Shown one piece after another: positions 35,966-44,843 of a stretch of DNA of 64,000 nt. The stretch spans positions 62,001-126,000 of the forward strand of contig CAMELV010000008.1 of the NCBI GenBank assembly GCA_945925985.1. The letters are read 5' to 3'. The stretch comes from Comamonas sp. lk (GTDB lineage Bacteria > Pseudomonadota > Gammaproteobacteria > Burkholderiales > Burkholderiaceae_C). The position numbers and the translations under genes are program-made. The notes under the pieces are model-generated. The model was not told the DNA's origin and did not search any database. It was given only the letters and a program-made list of their open reading frames with translations. Numbering within the stretch: the stretch's first letter is position 1; every line of letters begins with the position of its first letter.

Positions 35966-37153
35966 ATGTCCAGTTTTCCCCTGATCCGTAGCGTCGAGTC
36001 CTTCATCATCTCCATCCCCCGCGACGTGCCCTACCTGGGTCCGCTCGGGCCCGGAGAGCGCATCAATGAGCGCGGCTACCTGGTCCGCCAGGGCAACCGT
36101 TCCATCTACCCTGCGTCCGACATGTCGGTGCTGGTCAAGGTCACGGCCGACGATGGCACCGTGGGCTGGGGCGAGACCTACGGCATCGTGGCGCCTGACG
36201 CGGTCACCAGCATCATTGATGACGTGCTGGGCCCGGTCATTATTGGCCGCGATCCGCGCGACGCGATGGTAATCCAGGAGGACCTGTACGACCTGATGCG
36301 TGTGCGCGGTTTCTTTGGCGGGTACTACGTCGATTCGATCGCCGGCGTCGACATCGCGGTGTGGGATCTGTTTGGCAAGCTGCTCGGCCAGCCGCTGGTC
36401 AAATTACTCGGTGGCCAGCGCATGGCCAGCATTCCGGCCTATGTGTCGGGCCTGCCGCGTGCCACGCTGGCGCAGCGGGTGGAGTTGGCCCATGAGTTCC
36501 GCGCCCGCGGTTTCGATGCCTTCAAGTACGCGGCGGCCGTGTCCCAGGAGGGCATCGTCAATGAGATGCGCGCGCTGCGCGAGGCGCTGGGACCGGACGT
36601 CAAGCTGATGGTCGACCTGCACTGGAAGTTCACGGCGCAAGAGGCGATCCAGCTGATCGATCAGCTCACGCCCTGGAAGCCCTATTTCGTCGAAGCGCCC
36701 TGCCAGCCCGAGGACATCGAGGGTCAGGCCCAGGTGGGCGCGGCCATCCGTGTGCCGCTGGCCCTGGGCGAGGAGTGGCGCACCGTGTACGAGGTTCGCC
36801 CGCGTATGGAGCGCCGCGCCATGTCCATTCTGCAGCCCGAGATGGGCCATACCGGGGTGAGCCAGTTCATGCAGATCGCCCGCATGGCCAATGCATTCCA
36901 CGTCAAGGTGATTCCCCATGCCAGCATCGGCATTGGCATCTTCCAGGCGGCCAGCCTGCATGCCGCAGCCGCATTGCCCAACTGTCCCATGCATGAGTAC
37001 CAGCACTCTGTGTTTGACCGTAACCTCCGCTTCGTGACGACCACCATGCGCTGCGAGGGCGGCGTGTTCCACCTGCCAGAGGGGCCGGGCCTGGGCGCCG
37101 AGCCCAGCGCGGAGGTGTGGCAGTACGTGCGTGCCAAGGGGAGTGCACAGTGA
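35966..37153 (+). CDS. Enolase-superfamily sugar-acid dehydratase (DgoD-like)
   Basis: A 395-residue enolase-superfamily enzyme. Metal ligands are Asp217 (VDLHW), Glu243 (VEAP) and Glu269 or Glu270 (GEEW). His219 within DLH and His318 (IPHASIG) match the catalytic pair of galactonate dehydratase DgoD. Where many relatives have KxK there is only one lysine (FKYAA). It should dehydrate an aldonate to a 2-keto-3-deoxy acid, the substrate of the DgoK kinase encoded downstream. Substrate stereochemistry cannot be read. The ATG at 35966 was preferred to an upstream TTG. Its stop overlaps the next start (GTGA). Confidence 0.83.
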   Translation: MSSFPLIRSVESFIISIPRDVPYLGPLGPGERINERGYLVRQGNRSIYPASDMSVLVKVTADDGTVGWGETYGIVAPDAVTSIIDDVLGPVIIGRDPRDAMVIQEDLYDLMRVRGFFGGYYVDSIAGVDIAVWDLFGKLLGQPLVKLLGGQRMASIPAYVSGLPRATLAQRVELAHEFRARGFDAFKYAAAVSQEGIVNEMRALREALGPDVKLMVDLHWKFTAQEAIQLIDQLTPWKPYFVEAPCQPEDIEGQAQVGAAIRVPLALGEEWRTVYEVRPRMERRAMSILQPEMGHTGVSQFMQIARMANAFHVKVIPHASIGIGIFQAASLHAAAALPNCPMHEYQHSVFDRNLRFVTTTMRCEGGVFHLPEGPGLGAEPSAEVWQYVRAKGSAQ

Positions 37154-38037
37154 GCCAGTTTTCCGGCGTTTACCCGATCCTGTACGCCTTCTACGACCAG
37201 GCTGGCCGCCTCGACGACGGCCTGATGCGCCTGCAGGTGGACAAGTGCATCGCCGCCGGCGCCCATGGGATCGCGGTGCTGGGCCTGGTGACCGAGGTGC
37301 AAAAGCTCGACGTGAACGAACGGCGGCACCTTGTTGAGGTAGTGGGCCGGGCCATTGGCGGTCGGGTGCCCTATGCGGTGACGGTGGGTGAGCAATCGGT
37401 GCATGGCCAGATCGAGTTTGCGCGCATGGCGCAGGGGGAGGGCGCCTCCTGGGTGATCCTGCAGCCGCCGTCCGTCAAGGGCTACCCGGAGGCGGAATAC
37501 GTGCGTTTTCTCGGCGCCGTGGCCGACGGTCTCGACCTGCCCGTTGCGGTGCAGAACAACCCCGTCAATATGGACGTGTCGCTGTCCAATGCCAGCCTGC
37601 TGCGCCTGCGCGACGAACACCCCAACATCACCATGCTCAAGGGCGAGGGCCCGGCGGTGGGCGTGGCCGAGCTGGTCAAGGCCGCGGCCGGACGCTACGC
37701 TGTGTTCGCGGGGCATGGCGGCAAGGAATACATCAGCAACATGCTATCGGGCTGCGTGGGCCTGATTCCAGCACCCGACGCGCTGGACCACCAACTTGTT
37801 CTGCATCGGCTGCTGGTGGAAGGCCGCCTGGCCGAAGCCGAGGCGCTGCACGCGCAGTTGCTGCCGCTGGTGCTGTTCATGACCAACTCGATCCCTGGTC
37901 TGTTGTGCTATGGCAAGCGACTGTTTGCCGAGCGCATCGGTATCAAGACCATCCATGCCCGCGCGCCGGAGATAACCCCCACGGCGTTTGGGCTGGACGA
38001 GGTGCGGCGCATGACACGGGGGTGGGCGCCGCTATGA
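37150..38037 (+). CDS. Second DHDPS/KDG aldolase family protein, atypical active site
   Basis: A 295-residue family member with Schiff-base Lys164 (TMLKGEGP). Like the other copy it lacks the YNxP tyrosine: residues 135-138 read QNNP. The start is the GTG at 37150, overlapping the dehydratase stop by four bases, with GGGGA upstream. The two DHDPS-like proteins are only distantly similar to each other, so they probably act on different keto-deoxy acids or form a divergent pair. Possible roles are 2-keto-3-deoxy acid dehydratase or aldolase. Confidence 0.82.
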   Translation: MSQFSGVYPILYAFYDQAGRLDDGLMRLQVDKCIAAGAHGIAVLGLVTEVQKLDVNERRHLVEVVGRAIGGRVPYAVTVGEQSVHGQIEFARMAQGEGASWVILQPPSVKGYPEAEYVRFLGAVADGLDLPVAVQNNPVNMDVSLSNASLLRLRDEHPNITMLKGEGPAVGVAELVKAAAGRYAVFAGHGGKEYISNMLSGCVGLIPAPDALDHQLVLHRLLVEGRLAEAEALHAQLLPLVLFMTNSIPGLLCYGKRLFAERIGIKTIHARAPEITPTAFGLDEVRRMTRGWAPL

Positions 38038-38089
38038 CACGCAGTCTGGCATCACTTTAATTTCTTTTGTCACTTTAAGGAGCTTGAGC

Positions 38090-39079
38090 ATGGTTCGATT
38101 TCTGTCCTCCCTGGCGCGTGCCGCCGTCGTGCTGAGTCTGGGCCTGTGCGCTGCCGCACAGGCGCAGGACGCCGCCAGCTACCCCAATAAGCCGATCCGG
38201 CTGATCGTTCCAGTGCCGCCGGGCGGTGCAGCCGACGGCATGGCCCGTCTGGTAGCCGACCACCTGCAGGCCAAGTGGGGCCAGTCGGTGTTGGTCGACA
38301 ACAAGCCCGGTGCCGCATCGGCGATCGGCCTGGGACTGCTTTCCAAGGCACCCGCCGATGGCTACACCATCGGCATGGGCAATATCGCGGCCAACGCGAT
38401 CAACCCGGCCCTGCAGCCGGCCAATTTTCCGTTTAACCCGGTCAAGGACTTCGCGGCCATCTCGCTGATCGGCGTCACGCCGCTGATCCTTGTGGTGAAT
38501 GCCGAGAAAGTGCCGTCCAAGACCATCCCTGAGTTCATTGCCTACCTGAAAGCCAACCCCGGGAAAATTGCCTATGGTTCGTCGGGCACAGGCTCCTCGC
38601 TGCACATCGCCATGGAGCTGTTCCTGCAAAAAACCGGTACCACCATGCTGCATGTCCCCTACAAAGGGTCTGCCCCCATGATGACGGACCTGTTGGGGGG
38701 CCAGGTGCTCGCGTCCATGGACGCGGCCACCACTTCCTGGCCACAAGTGCAGGCTGGCAAGCTGCGCGCTTTGGGTGTTGCCGGCTCCGAGCGCGCTTTC
38801 TTTGCGCCTGACTTACCTTTGGTGCGCGACATCGTGAGTGGCTTCGATGTCAAGCCCTGGCATGGTCTGATGGCACCCGCCGGCACCCCGCCGGCGATTG
38901 TCAACAAGCTCTCTGAAGAAGTTCAGGCTTTTCTGCGTACGCCGGCTGCGCAGGCCAAACTCCAGGCTGCGGGCATTGTGCGGGTGGGTAATTCAGCCGC
39001 TGAGTTCCAAGCTTTCATGGCCAGTGAATTTGAGCTGTACAAAAAAATCATCCAAGAAGCCGGCATCAAAGCTGAATAG
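38090..39079 (+). CDS. Bug/TctC-family periplasmic binding protein
   Basis: A 329-residue tripartite-tricarboxylate-transporter receptor. It has a signal peptide (SLARAAVVLSLGLCAAAQAQ), then YPNKPIRLIVPVPPGGAADGMARL and the VDNKPGAASAIG loop, all typical of the large Bug family of Burkholderiales. AAGGAG lies seven bases before the ATG at 38090. No TctA/TctB membrane genes are nearby, so it would need a transporter encoded elsewhere or act as a sensor. Bug proteins bind carboxylates, in line with a sugar-acid ligand. Confidence 0.88.
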   Translation: MVRFLSSLARAAVVLSLGLCAAAQAQDAASYPNKPIRLIVPVPPGGAADGMARLVADHLQAKWGQSVLVDNKPGAASAIGLGLLSKAPADGYTIGMGNIAANAINPALQPANFPFNPVKDFAAISLIGVTPLILVVNAEKVPSKTIPEFIAYLKANPGKIAYGSSGTGSSLHIAMELFLQKTGTTMLHVPYKGSAPMMTDLLGGQVLASMDAATTSWPQVQAGKLRALGVAGSERAFFAPDLPLVRDIVSGFDVKPWHGLMAPAGTPPAIVNKLSEEVQAFLRTPAAQAKLQAAGIVRVGNSAAEFQAFMASEFELYKKIIQEAGIKAE

Positions 39080-39093
39080 AAGCGCTAACCGCC

Positions 39094-40266
39094 ATGAGCA
39101 ACAGCCCTCATCCTTTGCAGGTGGTCGCGGCTCGTCACTGGAAGGTGGCCATGCCCTTTGTCACCGCCCTGGAATGGGGCTCAGGCAAACGCCCGGCGGC
39201 CACCCGCCTGATTGTCGAGCTGACCTTGGCCAACGGCACGGTCGGCTACGGCGAGACCATTTGCTTGCTCGAGTTCATCGAGCCGGTGCTCGTGAACACC
39301 ATCTTCCCGATTGCCCTGGCGCACCGCGCCAGTGACGTGGAGCGCTTTAGCCGCCATGTGCTGGGTGCCGGTTACTACCACCACAAACGGGCCGCTGTGA
39401 TGGCCATGGCCGCAGTCGAGATGGCGATGTGGGACGCTGTTGGCCGCTCCAGTGGCCTGCCTCTGCACGCGCTGTGGGGTGGGGCTTACCGGCAACGGGT
39501 GGAGGTCGCCGCCTATTTGTTTGGCACTGATGCGCAGGCACTGCGCCAGTCGGCACAGCGTTTCATGGACCAGGGCTACCGGTCGTTCAAGGTCAAGATC
39601 GGTATGACAGCCGCCAGCGACCTGAGCAATGTGGAAGCCGTGCGGGGTGCCGTTGGCGATTGCCTCTTGAGGGCGGATGTGAATGGCGCCTGGACGCCGG
39701 GCACCGCCCGGCGCATGCTGGACAAGCTCAAAGCATTTGATCTTCAGTACATTGAACAGCCCTTGGAACTGGATGACCTGCATGGCCATGCCGAACTGCG
39801 ACGCATGCAACCTATACCGGTGGCGCTGGATGAGTCGGCCTATACGCTGGCTGATGTTGGCAATATCGTCCGATCGTCAGCGGCCGACGTGATCCTGCTG
39901 GACCCGCACGAGATAGGCGGCCTGTGGCAAACCATCAAGGCGGCTGCGATCGCTGAGTCAGTGGGCATTCCGGTGACCTTGCACAGTGGCGGGGAGCTGG
40001 GGTTCTCGCAGGCGGCCTATGTGCACCTGGCTGTCAGTATCCCGAACATGACGATAGCGATTGATTCGGAGCGCGCCTACCTGTCGGACGATGTGGTGCT
40101 GGCCCAGCCGCCGTTGATCAATGGCTCCTTTGAAGTGCCTAACGAACCGGGGCTGGGGGTGGCCCCCGACTTTGCCAAAATCGAGCGTTATCAGACCTCT
40201 GTGATCCAGGGTGCTTACCTGGATGCCAGCCGACCCGGCTGGTTCTCCACCAAACCCGCGTACTGA
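39094..40266 (+). CDS. Enolase-superfamily dehydratase, glucarate-dehydratase-like
   Basis: A 390-residue enolase-superfamily enzyme. It has the KxK base motif Lys166/Lys168 (FKVKIG), metal ligands Asp195 (ADVN), Glu221 (IEQP) and Asp246/Glu247 (LDES), and a second base dyad Asp270 (LLDPHE) and His297 (LHSGG), the arrangement of the glucarate dehydratase subgroup. It is shorter than E. coli GlucD (about 446 residues). It probably dehydrates an aldarate or aldonate. It starts 14 bp after the Bug gene, which may deliver the acid. Confidence 0.8.
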   Translation: MSNSPHPLQVVAARHWKVAMPFVTALEWGSGKRPAATRLIVELTLANGTVGYGETICLLEFIEPVLVNTIFPIALAHRASDVERFSRHVLGAGYYHHKRAAVMAMAAVEMAMWDAVGRSSGLPLHALWGGAYRQRVEVAAYLFGTDAQALRQSAQRFMDQGYRSFKVKIGMTAASDLSNVEAVRGAVGDCLLRADVNGAWTPGTARRMLDKLKAFDLQYIEQPLELDDLHGHAELRRMQPIPVALDESAYTLADVGNIVRSSAADVILLDPHEIGGLWQTIKAAAIAESVGIPVTLHSGGELGFSQAAYVHLAVSIPNMTIAIDSERAYLSDDVVLAQPPLINGSFEVPNEPGLGVAPDFAKIERYQTSVIQGAYLDASRPGWFSTKPAY

Positions 40267-40286
40267 CGCCATATGGACCCATTGCT

Positions 40287-41231
40287 ATGCCTGACGCACA
40301 CCTGATCGCCCTGGACTGGGGCACCTCCAACCTGCGGGCCAGCCTGCTCGATGCTCACGGCCAAGCCCTGGAGACGCGCAGTGCCCCGGGCGGTGTGATG
40401 GCGGTGCAGGGCGGCCAATTTGCCCAGGCCCTGCTGGCGCTGTGCGCTGACTGGCTGGCGCAGACCACCTGCCCGCTGATGGCCAGCGGCATGATCGGCA
40501 GCCGACAGGGCTGGCGTGAAGCGCCTTACCTGGACGCACCGACCAGCCTGGCGCAGGCCGCTAGGCAGCTCATCACGGTGCCGGTGATGCTGCCCGATGG
40601 CCAAGCTGAGCGCCTGCTGCACATTGCGCCGGGCCTGCGCTGCCTGGACAGCGCCGGTGAGTTTGACGTGATGCGTGGCGAAGAGACCCAGATCTGGGGT
40701 GCCGACCTGCCAGCTCATAGCTGCTGTGTGCTGCCGGGCACCCACAGCAAGTGGGCCTGGCTGGGCGAGGGCGGCGCGATCCGACACTTCAAGACATTCA
40801 TGACCGGCGAGCTGTACGGCATGCTGACGCAGCACAGCATCCTGGGCCGTCTGATGGTCTTCGGTGCCGAGCCTGGCGCGCTGCAGCACGAGGCCTTTGC
40901 GGCCGGGGTTCGCCTGGGCCTGCGCGACCACGCCGAGCTGCCGCACACCCTGTTTGCTGCGCGCACCGCTGGCCTGATGGGCCGGGTGACTCCCGAGGCC
41001 TTGCCCGACTTTTTGTCGGGCATCCTGCTCGGGGCTGAAGTCGGTGGTGCCACTGCCGGTGCTGAGCCGCTGCAACTCGTTACCCTGATTGGCGACGAGG
41101 CGCTGTGCCAGCGTTACGCCCTGGCGCTGGAGGTCAAGGGACTGTCCGTGAGCCGTGCCAGTGACGGCGCCACCACCCGTGGCCAGTGGCTGCTGGCTGG
41201 CGCCGCCGGGCTGCTGGGGGCGGCCGCATGA
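40287..41231 (+). CDS. dgoK: 2-dehydro-3-deoxygalactonokinase
   Basis: A 314-residue sugar-acid kinase of the DgoK family: N-terminal ALDWGTSNLRASLLDAHGQ (phosphate loop), MIGSRQGWREAPYLDAP, DVMRGEETQIWG and CVLPGTHSKWAWL. It phosphorylates 2-keto-3-deoxygalactonate or a related acid at C6. Its stop overlaps the dgoA start (ATGA). Confidence 0.92.
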   Translation: MPDAHLIALDWGTSNLRASLLDAHGQALETRSAPGGVMAVQGGQFAQALLALCADWLAQTTCPLMASGMIGSRQGWREAPYLDAPTSLAQAARQLITVPVMLPDGQAERLLHIAPGLRCLDSAGEFDVMRGEETQIWGADLPAHSCCVLPGTHSKWAWLGEGGAIRHFKTFMTGELYGMLTQHSILGRLMVFGAEPGALQHEAFAAGVRLGLRDHAELPHTLFAARTAGLMGRVTPEALPDFLSGILLGAEVGGATAGAEPLQLVTLIGDEALCQRYALALEVKGLSVSRASDGATTRGQWLLAGAAGLLGAAA

Positions 41232-41854
41232 GCGCGCCGCTGCAGCACCTGCTGGCCCACCCAGTGGTGGCGATTTTGCGTGGCGTCACCCCCGACACGG
41301 TGCTGGGCGTGGCGCAGGTGCTGCTCGACGCCGGCTTTCGGGTGATCGAGGTGCCGCTGAATTCTCCCGCGCCGCTGGCCAGTATCGAAGCATTAGCGCG
41401 CGAGTTTGGCAACGACGTGCTGGTGGGTGCTGGCACTGTGCTCAGCCCGGCTCAGGTGGATGCGGTGGTGGCCGCTGGCGCCGGGTTGGTGCTGTCGCCC
41501 AACTGCCACCTGCCGGTGATCGCGCAAACCTTGCATCATGGCGTGCTGTCGATGCCGGGTGTGGCAACGCCCTCTGAGGCGTTTGCCGCGTTGGCGGCCG
41601 GCGCTCAGGCGCTCAAGCTTTTTCCTGCGGATGTGCTGGGGCCGGCCAGTTTCAAGGGCTGGCGTGCTGTGTTGCCTACGGGCACGCCGATGTTTGGTGT
41701 TGGCGGTATTGGCGTCGACAACCTGGCCAGCTTTCGCCGGGCCAGTGCCAGCGGCGTCGGCCTGGGCTCGTCACTGTATGTGCCGGGCATCAGCCTGCCG
41801 GAGTTGGCGCAGCGGGCGCGGCAACTGTTGGCGGCCTGGCAGGCGGCGGCATAA
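41228..41854 (+). CDS. dgoA: 2-dehydro-3-deoxy-6-phosphogalactonate aldolase
   Basis: A 208-residue class I aldolase of the KDPG/KDPGal family with the catalytic Glu in VIEVPLNSP and the Schiff-base Lys in ALKLFPAD, plus the phosphate-binding GVGGIG. The N-terminal VAILRGV is typical. PLNSP rather than PxRT favours the galactonate branch. It splits the phosphorylated acid to pyruvate and glyceraldehyde 3-phosphate. Last gene of the sugar operon. Confidence 0.92.
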   Translation: MSAPLQHLLAHPVVAILRGVTPDTVLGVAQVLLDAGFRVIEVPLNSPAPLASIEALAREFGNDVLVGAGTVLSPAQVDAVVAAGAGLVLSPNCHLPVIAQTLHHGVLSMPGVATPSEAFAALAAGAQALKLFPADVLGPASFKGWRAVLPTGTPMFGVGGIGVDNLASFRRASASGVGLGSSLYVPGISLPELAQRARQLLAAWQAAA

Positions 41855-41865
41855 AGCCCTGGGGC

Positions 41866-42882
41866 TCACGGCTTAGGTGGTTCCAGCGATGTGCGCTGGC
41901 GCGCGATGAAATCTGTCATGGCCCGAAAAAACTGCGCGCGCGCCTCAGGCGTGGCGCCCAGTGACGCCCCCAGGGTCTGACCACTACCCCAGGTGGCGCG
42001 TTGTTGAATCAAGGGGCCAAAGTAGGCGTTGTGCGCCATATTCTCAAAATAGACGATCTCGATCGGCGCACTGCGGGCCTTGATGCTGTCTACCCAAGCC
42101 AGCGGGTTGGGCGTCATTTCAGCCGGGCCACTGGTGTTGTTGCAACGCTGTGCTGTACCCGGGGGCGCGAGTTCGAAACGGAGGTTGAATCGGCAGGGGT
42201 CGCTGAGCAGCCAGCGCATCATCTTGGGGTCGGCTGCACCAAAGTCATTAAGCCGGCCAAAAGCCAGCAGCATGGGCACCCGGGTTTGGTCGGGCAGGCC
42301 GAGGCCGACGGGTGTGATGCCTTCGGAGATCACGCCACGCACATGCCGCGGGTCCACCATGGCTGCCAGATTGGCCGCGACTGCAGCCCTGTTGGATATT
42401 CCAAAAATGTAAATGTTTTGGGTGTCGATGTCCTGGCGCTGTATCGCCCATTGGTACGCTGCCCAGGCCGTGCTGAGCAGCATGCGCTGGCGCGCCTCGT
42501 TGCTGACCTGGCGTGCCCAGAACAATGACCCGCGCCCGCTAAAGCGGTTCATCTCATAGGCGTCAAAGGTCAGGGTTGCCATGCCGTGCTCAAAAAATGC
42601 CTGGTCCGAGGCCAGCACGTCTTTGATGCCGCCGCCGCCGTGCACGCTGATCATCAGCGGTGGTCGCACCACGCCGTCCGGGAGGCGAAACCGAACCGAG
42701 GCTTGGCAGGGGTCAAAGCCTGCCAACGTGCCCTGCACGGTAAATAGTCCCGGCCGAAGGGATTGCAACTGCGCCTGGCCCTGCTTCTCGGACCGGCAGT
42801 CGGCCACGTCCAACAGGGCATAAGCGGGCACAGCGCCAAGCAGAGTGATGAGCAGGGTTCCAATGGTAGAAAAAATCGCCAT
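41866..42882 (-). CDS. Secreted alpha/beta hydrolase-like protein
   Basis: A 338-residue protein with a signal peptide (MAIFSTIGTLLITLLGAVPAYA), an oxyanion-hole motif ISVHGGGG (78-85) and a nucleophile elbow GISNRA (161-166, Ser163), in which the usual last Gly of GxSxG is Arg followed by Ala. A late His (NMAHNAYFG) completes a possible triad. It probably acts on an ester or polymer in the periplasm. Convergent with dgoA, 11 bp apart, and divergent from the CopD-like gene. Confidence 0.75.
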   Translation of the reverse strand: MAIFSTIGTLLITLLGAVPAYALLDVADCRSEKQGQAQLQSLRPGLFTVQGTLAGFDPCQASVRFRLPDGVVRPPLMISVHGGGGIKDVLASDQAFFEHGMATLTFDAYEMNRFSGRGSLFWARQVSNEARQRMLLSTAWAAYQWAIQRQDIDTQNIYIFGISNRAAVAANLAAMVDPRHVRGVISEGITPVGLGLPDQTRVPMLLAFGRLNDFGAADPKMMRWLLSDPCRFNLRFELAPPGTAQRCNNTSGPAEMTPNPLAWVDSIKARSAPIEIVYFENMAHNAYFGPLIQQRATWGSGQTLGASLGATPEARAQFFRAMTDFIARQRTSLEPPKP

Positions 42883-42975
42883 GATGGCATCTTATCGTGG
42901 GTGCTGTCTCTGGCGCTGGTCCCTGCGTTCAGGCTAGGCCCGACAATAGCGCGCTGTCCACCACCTGTCCGCCCC

Positions 42976-43452
42976 ATGCTCTACGCCCTGCTCAAAACCC
43001 TGCATCTCTTGTGCGTCATCCTCTGGGTGGGCGGCATGATCTTTGCACATTTCTTTTTGCGCCCCTCGCTGGCCGAGCTGGACGCGCCGGTGCGACTGCG
43101 CCTCATGCAAGCGGTGCTGGGGCGGTTTTTCAATGCGGTGCTGGTGGCGTCTGCGTTGGTGCTGGTCAGCGGCGTCTGGATGATTGGCCGTACCGCGCGC
43201 CACATGGTTCAGTCGGGGCTGTCTTTTAACCTGCCGCTGGAGTGGCTGGTGATGTCGGTGCTGGGCGTGCTGATGGTGGTGATTTTTGGACACCTGCGCT
43301 TTGCGCTCTACCCGCGTCTGAGCCGCGCCGTGGCCGGCCAGGCTTGGCCGGCAGGTGCCACGGCCTTGCAGGCTATTCGCCGTTGGGTCATGGTCAACCT
43401 GGGTCTGGGCGTGGTGATCGTGGTGGTGACGCTGATGGGGGCGTCGAGCTGA
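42976..43452 (+). CDS. CopD-like four-helix membrane protein
   Basis: A 158-residue membrane protein with four hydrophobic segments; LLKTLHLLCVILWVGGMIFAHFFLRP and the late RRWVMVNLGLGVVIVVVTLMG are typical of the CopD/DUF2269-like group, with a conserved His in the first helix. Role unknown; members are linked to copper or heme-related membrane functions. Ten base pairs before the MFS gene, so likely co-transcribed. Confidence 0.75.
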   Translation: MLYALLKTLHLLCVILWVGGMIFAHFFLRPSLAELDAPVRLRLMQAVLGRFFNAVLVASALVLVSGVWMIGRTARHMVQSGLSFNLPLEWLVMSVLGVLMVVIFGHLRFALYPRLSRAVAGQAWPAGATALQAIRRWVMVNLGLGVVIVVVTLMGASS

Positions 43453-43462
43453 CAGGCTCGCC

Positions 43463-44701
43463 ATGAACCCCGACGCACAACAACTCTGGCGCGCGCCGCG
43501 CTGGGCCTTGGCCGTGCTGCTGGCCATGCTTGGGATGTTGGGGCCGTTTTCGATCGACACCTACCTGCCGGCGTTTTCGGGCATTGCCCGCACGCTGGAC
43601 GCCACGCCGGTGCAGATGCAGCAGACCCTGTCAGGCTATTTGTTTGGCTTTGCCTTTATGAGCCTGTTCCATGGCGCGTTGTCAGACAGCCTGGGGCGCC
43701 GACCGGTGGTGCTGTGGGGGTTGGCCGCCTTCACGCTGGCCTCATTGGGTTGCGCGCTGTCGCAAAGCATCGGTCAACTGGTGTTTTTTCGCACCATGCA
43801 GGGCCTGTCCACTGGCGCCGGCATTGTGGTGGCGCGTGCGGTGGTGCGCGATATGTTCGCCCCTAGCCAGGCGCAGCGGGTGATGAGCCAGATCACCCTG
43901 TTTTTCGGCATTGCGCCAGTGGCTGCGCCACTGATTGGCGGCTGGCTCTATGTGCACCTGGGCTGGCACAGCATCTTCTGGTTTCTGACCGCGGTGGGGG
44001 TGGCGCTGTGGTTGGCCAACTACCGGCTGCTGCCCGAGACCCTGCATCTGGCGCAGCGTCAGCCGTTGCGGGTCAGCAATCTGTTGCAAGGCTACTGGCA
44101 ACTCGGCCTGGATCCCCGGTTTTTGCTGCTGGCGCTGGCCAGCGGTGTGCCCTTCAATGGCATGTTTTTGTACGTGCTGTCGGCGCCGGCATTTCTCGGT
44201 GACATCCTGGGGCTGCCGCCCACGCAGTTCTTCTGGTTCTTTGTGCTGAACATCAGCGGCATCATGCTGGGCGCCTGGCTCAGTGGCCGCATGGCGGGCA
44301 AGCTGCCGCCCAAGCAGCAGATCCGCTACGGCTTTCTGGTGATGCTGCTGAGCGCGGTGGTCAACTTAGGTGCCAACCTGATGTTTGCGCCCCATGCCGC
44401 CTGGGCCATGTTGCCGCTGGCGGTCTTCGCCTGTGGCTGGGCCATGATGGTGCCGGTGGTGACCCTGCTGGTGCTCGATTTGCACCCAGAGCGACGCGGT
44501 ATGGCGTCGTCGCTGCAGTCTTTCATCGGCGCCAGTGCCAATGGCGTGGTGGCCGGGCTGATCGCACCGCTGGTGATGCACTCCGCCGTGGCGCTGGCCG
44601 TTGCATCGCTGGTCATGCTGGGCCTGGGCCTGCAGGCTTGGCTGTGGGCCCACCGGCGCTGGCCCGACATCGGGCGCACGGTGGTCAACCCCGACCACTG
44701 A
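43463..44701 (+). CDS. MFS multidrug exporter (Bcr/CflA family)
   Basis: A 412-residue, 12-helix major facilitator. The motif PFSIDTYLPAFSGIARTL in helix 1, DSLGRRPVVLWGL in loop 2-3 and RAVVRDMFAPSQAQRVMS are characteristic of the Bcr/CflA drug exporter group. The ATG at 43463 is 10 bp after the CopD-like gene. Confidence 0.88.
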   Translation: MNPDAQQLWRAPRWALAVLLAMLGMLGPFSIDTYLPAFSGIARTLDATPVQMQQTLSGYLFGFAFMSLFHGALSDSLGRRPVVLWGLAAFTLASLGCALSQSIGQLVFFRTMQGLSTGAGIVVARAVVRDMFAPSQAQRVMSQITLFFGIAPVAAPLIGGWLYVHLGWHSIFWFLTAVGVALWLANYRLLPETLHLAQRQPLRVSNLLQGYWQLGLDPRFLLLALASGVPFNGMFLYVLSAPAFLGDILGLPPTQFFWFFVLNISGIMLGAWLSGRMAGKLPPKQQIRYGFLVMLLSAVVNLGANLMFAPHAAWAMLPLAVFACGWAMMVPVVTLLVLDLHPERRGMASSLQSFIGASANGVVAGLIAPLVMHSAVALAVASLVMLGLGLQAWLWAHRRWPDIGRTVVNPDH

Positions 44702-44713
44702 CCGCCAACTGCC

Positions 44714-44788
44714 CGTCATTCCAGCACCTCCCCGTCATTCCCGTGAAAACGGGAATCCAGGGTGTCATGGGTCCCCTTCGCAGCATGA
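44714..44788. repeat. Intergenic repeat, copy 1
   Basis: It contains CGTCATTCCCGTGAAAACGGGAATCC (hairpin ATTCCCGT-GAAA-ACGGGAAT at 44737-44756) and a GTCATGGGTCCCC segment. The same building blocks recur at 47593, 49561, 55390 and 58132. It sits just after the MFS gene. Confidence 0.75.
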
Positions 44789-44793
44789 CTATA

Positions 44794-44809
44794 CTGTTCA
44801 TATATACAG
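44794..44809. promoter_or_regulatory. LexA (SOS) box of imuA
   Basis: CTGTTCATATATACAG fits the LexA consensus CTGT-N8-ACAG exactly, within TACTGTTCATATATACAGT. It lies 34 bp before the imuA ATG, so imuA-imuB should be induced by DNA damage. Confidence 0.85.
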
Positions 44810-44843
44810 TTTTTAAGGTGCGGTCATTTCCAGCTTTTCCATC

